From JAOUEA01 sp963734685 (GTDB lineage: Bacteria; Actinomycetota; UBA4738; HRBIN12): a DNA stretch of 64,000 nucleotides. How positions within the stretch are numbered: position 1 is the first letter of the stretch; every line of letters starts with the position of its first letter. The position numbers and the translations under genes were made by a program. The stretch spans positions 372,001 through 436,000 of the forward strand of contig CAVTIC010000001.1 of NCBI GenBank assembly GCA_963734685.1. Direction: 5' to 3'. This document shows, one piece after another, positions 60,825-64,000 of the stretch. The notes below the pieces were generated by a model. That model was given only the letters and a program-made list of their open reading frames with translations, was not told where the DNA came from and ran no database searches.

Positions 60825-62030
60825 TCAGCGTCGCCGTTTCGGACCGCGCAGCCCCGAACGGCGTCCGCGGGCGCTCCCACTGAACACCGTGCGAGGCGGC
60901 GCCACCTTCATCCCCTCCAGCTCGAACTCCTCATGCAGGTCGAGGCGCGCCGCCATGCGGCTCACGTCGCCCAGCTGCTCGGGGGTCACGAACGTCATGC
61001 TCGTCCCTGTGCGGCCGGCTCGAGCGGTGCGGCCCACGCGGTGCACGTAGCCCTTGTCATCCTGCGGCGGGTCGTAGTTAACGACGAGCGTGATGTCGTC
61101 GAGATCGAGCCCCCTCGCGGCGACGTCGGTGGCGATCAGCACGCCGACGTGCTTGTCCTCGAACCGCTGCAGCGCCTTCTCGCGTGCCTGCTGGGTCATG
61201 TCACCGTGCATCGTGACGGCCGGTACCCCCTCGGCTCGAAGCTGGCGCGCGAGCGAATCGACGGCACGCTTCGTGTTCACGAACACGAGTGTGAGCCCGT
61301 CGGGCTCCTCGTCGTGCGCCAGCTCGATCAGCTTCGCGAGCTTCTCGTGCGAGGCCACCGGCATGAATCGGTGGTCGGCCTCCTCGACGGTCTTGCCCTC
61401 GTGCTCGATCTCGTGGCGGACGGGGTCGCGCGTATACACCTCAGCGATGCGACCCACCACCCCGTCGAGCGTGGCCGAGAAGAACATCGTCTGCCGGTCC
61501 TTGGGCAGGCGCCGGACGATACGGTCGACCTGCGGCTGGAACCCCATGTCGAGCATCCGGTCGGCCTCGTCGAGCACGAAGATACGCACGCCGTCGAGGC
61601 GAACCATCTTCCGCTGTGCGAGATCATCGAGCCTGCCGGGGGTGGCGATCAGGATGTGCACGTCGCCGACGCCCTTCGATTGTTCGCTGACCCGTGTGCC
61701 ACCGTAGACCGCCTTCACCTTGAGGTGCTTGGCCTTGGCGATGTCGGCGAACTCGCCTCGGACCTGCGTCGCGAGCTCCCGTGTGGGCACCAGGACGAGC
61801 GCCTCAGGACGGCTGTGCGCGTTCGGATCGAGTTGCTCCACGATCGGGATCGCGAAGCCCAGGGTCTTGCCCGAGCCGGTCTTCGACTTCGCGAGGGTGT
61901 CGTGCCCGTCGGTGGCATCCTCGATCACCATCACCTGGATCGGGAAGGGCTCATCGATGCCGCGGGCGGCGAGCGTCTCGATCACGACGTCGGAGACACC
62001 GAGGTCGTGGAAGGAAGGGATGCTGCTCAT
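60825..62030 (-). CDS. DEAD-box RNA helicase
   Basis: 401 residues. Motifs in order: Q-region, I (KSKTGSGKT), Ia (PTRELA), Ib (TPGR), II (DEAD), III (SAT), IV-V (TMHGDM, ATDVAARGLD) and VI (HRVGRTARAG). A short basic tail follows. Acts in RNA remodelling such as ribosome assembly or cold response. Converges with the GGDEF/EAL gene across 24 bp. Confidence 0.87.
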   Translation of the reverse strand: MSSIPSFHDLGVSDVVIETLAARGIDEPFPIQVMVIEDATDGHDTLAKSKTGSGKTLGFAIPIVEQLDPNAHSRPEALVLVPTRELATQVRGEFADIAKAKHLKVKAVYGGTRVSEQSKGVGDVHILIATPGRLDDLAQRKMVRLDGVRIFVLDEADRMLDMGFQPQVDRIVRRLPKDRQTMFFSATLDGVVGRIAEVYTRDPVRHEIEHEGKTVEEADHRFMPVASHEKLAKLIELAHDEEPDGLTLVFVNTKRAVDSLARQLRAEGVPAVTMHGDMTQQAREKALQRFEDKHVGVLIATDVAARGLDLDDITLVVNYDPPQDDKGYVHRVGRTARAGRTGTSMTFVTPEQLGDVSRMAARLDLHEEFELEGMKVAPPRTVFSGSARGRRSGLRGPKRRR

Positions 62031-62054
62031 CTGCCCTGAAGGTTAGCGGTTCCG

Positions 62055-63035
62055 TTAGAGCTCGAAGGCGCCATCGAGGGCGCCCACGAGGTGGGAGACG
62101 ATCAACAGTTGGGCGAGCGCCAACGCCTCGCTCCTCCTCGCAGCCTTCCCGGGGGTGCGCACCACCCCGATCCGATCCCGGTGCAGCCGGTCGTCGGGAT
62201 GCAGGGCGGACCACAGCACCTCCTCGATCTCTGCGCCGAGTTCGGGCGGACAGTCGGCGTCGATGTCGAGCACGCTCACGGGGCCGCGCCCGTCGGTACC
62301 GGTCGACCATCGGATCGGCGCCTCGCCCTCCGCACGCAACGAGCCGACCAGATCGCGCAGCCCCGGATACGGGAGCGTGGGACGCACGGTGAGCCGTGCG
62401 GACAGATGCTCGTCGTCATCGGTGCCGGGACGACGGTGGAAGCGAACGACGATGTCGGCGAATCCCCGCTGCGGCCGAACGTACCGCTCGGCGTCACGTT
62501 CCCGACGATGGATCTCGTCCACCACGTGCTGAGCCGAGTACCCGCGTTCGAAGACGTCTCGCTCGAGCTTCCACCGGCGGCGGAGCATCTCCTCGGGCTC
62601 GAGGAAGACCGCGACGTCGATCGCATCGCGCGTGCCTCGGTCGGCCAGCGGCAGCAGCCCCTCCACGATCACGATCTCACCGGGATCGATCGTCTCGTCG
62701 GCGCCGAATGTGCCGGTGAGGTGGCTGTACGTGGGCTTGGTGACGGAACTCCCCGCGGCGAGATCTCGAAGATGCTCGGCCATCAGGCCCATGTGGTTGG
62801 CATCGGGTGCGAGCGGTGTGACCTGCAGGCGTGCCCGTTCGGCACGGTCGAACCGATGGTAGTCGTCGGTGCAGACGCGCCCGACCCGCTCGACTCCGAG
62901 GATGTACTCCACCCCGTGCGAGAGGGTGCTCTTGCCCGAGGCACTGTCGCCCGCGAGGCCGAGCACCACCGGTCGATCACCGGATCGGCCGGCGACCCGT
63001 AGATCGATCGCGTGGCGCCTCCCTGCTTCCTTCAC
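62055..63035 (-). CDS. Phosphoribulokinase family protein
   Basis: 326 residues from GTG 63035. P-loop GDSASGKST (29-37), DDYHRFDRAER, ANHMGLMAEHLRDLAAG, KPTYSHLTGTF, IVIVEGLLPL and LERDVFERGYS match the plant/cyanobacterial type of phosphoribulokinase block by block. It would make ribulose-1,5-bisphosphate from ribulose-5-phosphate. A transketolase gene starts divergently 126 bp away. A uridine-kinase-like role is a less likely alternative. Whether Rubisco is present cannot be seen here. Confidence 0.78.
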   Translation of the reverse strand: MKEAGRRHAIDLRVAGRSGDRPVVLGLAGDSASGKSTLSHGVEYILGVERVGRVCTDDYHRFDRAERARLQVTPLAPDANHMGLMAEHLRDLAAGSSVTKPTYSHLTGTFGADETIDPGEIVIVEGLLPLADRGTRDAIDVAVFLEPEEMLRRRWKLERDVFERGYSAQHVVDEIHRRERDAERYVRPQRGFADIVVRFHRRPGTDDDEHLSARLTVRPTLPYPGLRDLVGSLRAEGEAPIRWSTGTDGRGPVSVLDIDADCPPELGAEIEEVLWSALHPDDRLHRDRIGVVRTPGKAARRSEALALAQLLIVSHLVGALDGAFEL

Positions 63036-63161
63036 GAGGACGACGGTACCGCAGGCCTCCCGAGACGAGTGGGCCGACTCGCGACTCCACGTCGCGCGGT
63101 TGCGCGGTGTCCGTGAGTGCCGCCACGGGTAGGCTTCCGCAACCAGCCACGAGGGGGAACG

Positions 63162-64000
63162 ATGGACGACCGCACCCAGCTCTGGAACGACCTCGCCGCG
63201 CAGATCGGCGTGGACAGCATCCGCTGCACCACCGAGGCCGGATCGGGTCACCCCACGTCGTCGCTCTCGTGCGCTCACCTGCTCGCCGTGCTGTACGCGA
63301 GCCACCTGCGCACCGACGTCGAGGATCCGAAGTCGCCCGCCAACGATCGGTTCGTGATGTCGAAGGGGCACGCCGCCCCCGCTCTCTACGCGACGCTGAA
63401 GGCGATCGGCGCGATCACCGACGAAGAGCTGCTGACCCTCCGGCGCTTCGGATCCCCGATCCAGGGGCACCCCGCGCCGATGCCCGAGCTGCCGTGGATC
63501 GACGTGGCGACCGGATCGCTGGGGCAGGGCCTGGCCGTCGGCCTCGGCATGGCGTTAGCGATGCGCCTCGACGGGACCGGTGGTCGCGTGTTCGTGTTGA
63601 TGGGCGACTCCGAGGTCGCCGAGGGCAGCGTCTGGGAGGCGATGGAAGCTGCCGCCTTCCATGAGGTCGACGACATGATCGCGATCCTCGACATGAACCG
63701 ACTCGGGCAGCGGGGTCCGACGATGCACGGTTGGCAGGGCGACCTCTTCGCGCGGCGCGCCCAGGCATACGGGTGGCGCACGATCGAGATCGACGGTCAT
63801 GACGTCGAGGCGATCGATGCTGCCTACACGGAAGCCATCGCGGCCGATGGGCCGACGATGATCGTCGCTCGAACCGAGAAAGGACATGGCGTCCCTGCCG
63901 TCGCGAACCATGAGGGCTGGCACGGGAAGGCGATGTCGCACGAGCAAGCAGCGCAAGCGATCGAAGAGCTCGGGGGCATCCGGTCACTCACCGTGACCCC
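63162..64000 (+). CDS. tkt: Transketolase, animal-type, 5' part (runs off the right edge)
   Basis: The first 279 codons are in the window and no stop is reached. ATG 63162 has GAGGGGGAACG in front. Substrate and TPP motifs: EAGSGHPTS, SKGHAAP, TGSLGQGL, and the TPP-metal GDSEVAEGS (about 147) with the later ILDMNRLGQ. The wording follows the short animal/actinobacterial transketolases (about 620 residues), including WHGKAM near the end, rather than the E. coli type. Works in the pentose phosphate or Calvin cycle. Confidence 0.9.
   Translation, partial: MDDRTQLWNDLAAQIGVDSIRCTTEAGSGHPTSSLSCAHLLAVLYASHLRTDVEDPKSPANDRFVMSKGHAAPALYATLKAIGAITDEELLTLRRFGSPIQGHPAPMPELPWIDVATGSLGQGLAVGLGMALAMRLDGTGGRVFVLMGDSEVAEGSVWEAMEAAAFHEVDDMIAILDMNRLGQRGPTMHGWQGDLFARRAQAYGWRTIEIDGHDVEAIDAAYTEAIAADGPTMIVARTEKGHGVPAVANHEGWHGKAMSHEQAAQAIEELGGIRSLTVT

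Overview
The window is high-GC bacterial chromosome, densely coded on both strands. No gene-free stretch exceeds about 180 bp, and many genes start with GTG or overlap by 4 bp (ATGA/GTGA). An LLM-class (F420-type) oxidoreductase, an MmpL transporter, Tat/lipoprotein substrate-binding proteins and several start codons lying 6-9 nt after a TAnnnT box (apparent leaderless mRNAs) point to an actinobacterium (Actinomycetota). That assignment is an inference; there is no rRNA or other marker here. I see no tRNA, rRNA, CRISPR array, insertion sequence or prophage gene.

Layout. 1-1291: amidase fragment and a zinc metallopeptidase. 1314-3182: IclR regulator followed directly by a cysteine-synthase-type PLP enzyme. 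3335-8450: sarcosine oxidase operon in the order B-(MmcQ)-D-A-G. 8506-10143: an MFS exporter gene broken by three frameshifts. 10185-16312 (minus): a second, divergent Sox-like set in the order PYROXD2-like oxidoreductase-D-A-G-B, whose A subunit keeps two iron-sulfur motifs. 16408-17430: secreted metzincin-like protease. 17562-18704: Rieske oxygenase. 18741-25375 (minus): MetF, MttB-family methyltransferase, RACo-type activator, methyltransferase I, a 'virulence factor' family protein and a corrinoid protein. 25397-27946: dimethylglycine-oxidase-type protein. 28020-29015: pirin. 29175-33296: ProV, a fused double ProW and ProX (glycine betaine ABC uptake). 33428-37253: EamA exporter, ADP-forming acyl-CoA synthetase and enoyl-CoA hydratase. 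37361-43060: flavin amine oxidase and a PotDBCA-type polyamine transporter. 43167-54240: mixed housekeeping and envelope genes, including a second PotD, SDR, hydrolase, AlkD-like repair protein, LLM oxidoreductase, Dps and MmpL. 54376-58388: TetR regulator, Kbl and Tdh (threonine to glycine), and a lipoprotein. 58536-64000: GGDEF/EAL protein, DEAD-box helicase, phosphoribulokinase and the start of an animal-type transketolase.

How the genes fit together. From about 3 to 33 kb the window reads as a methylated-amine utilisation island. Betaine-like compounds would enter through ProVWX. A first N-methyl could be removed by the Rieske oxygenase (O2-dependent) or by the corrinoid MttB/MtgA/MtgC system (methyl to tetrahydrofolate, then MetF). 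Dimethylglycine would go to sarcosine by the DMGO-type protein and sarcosine to glycine by SoxBDAG, with one-carbon units collected on folate by the GcvT-like domains. Tdh/Kbl further along also feed glycine. Having an oxygenase, a corrinoid demethylase and two different Sox-type complexes in one locus is the most interesting feature. The substrates of the second Sox-like complex and of the MttB homologue cannot be read from sequence alone.
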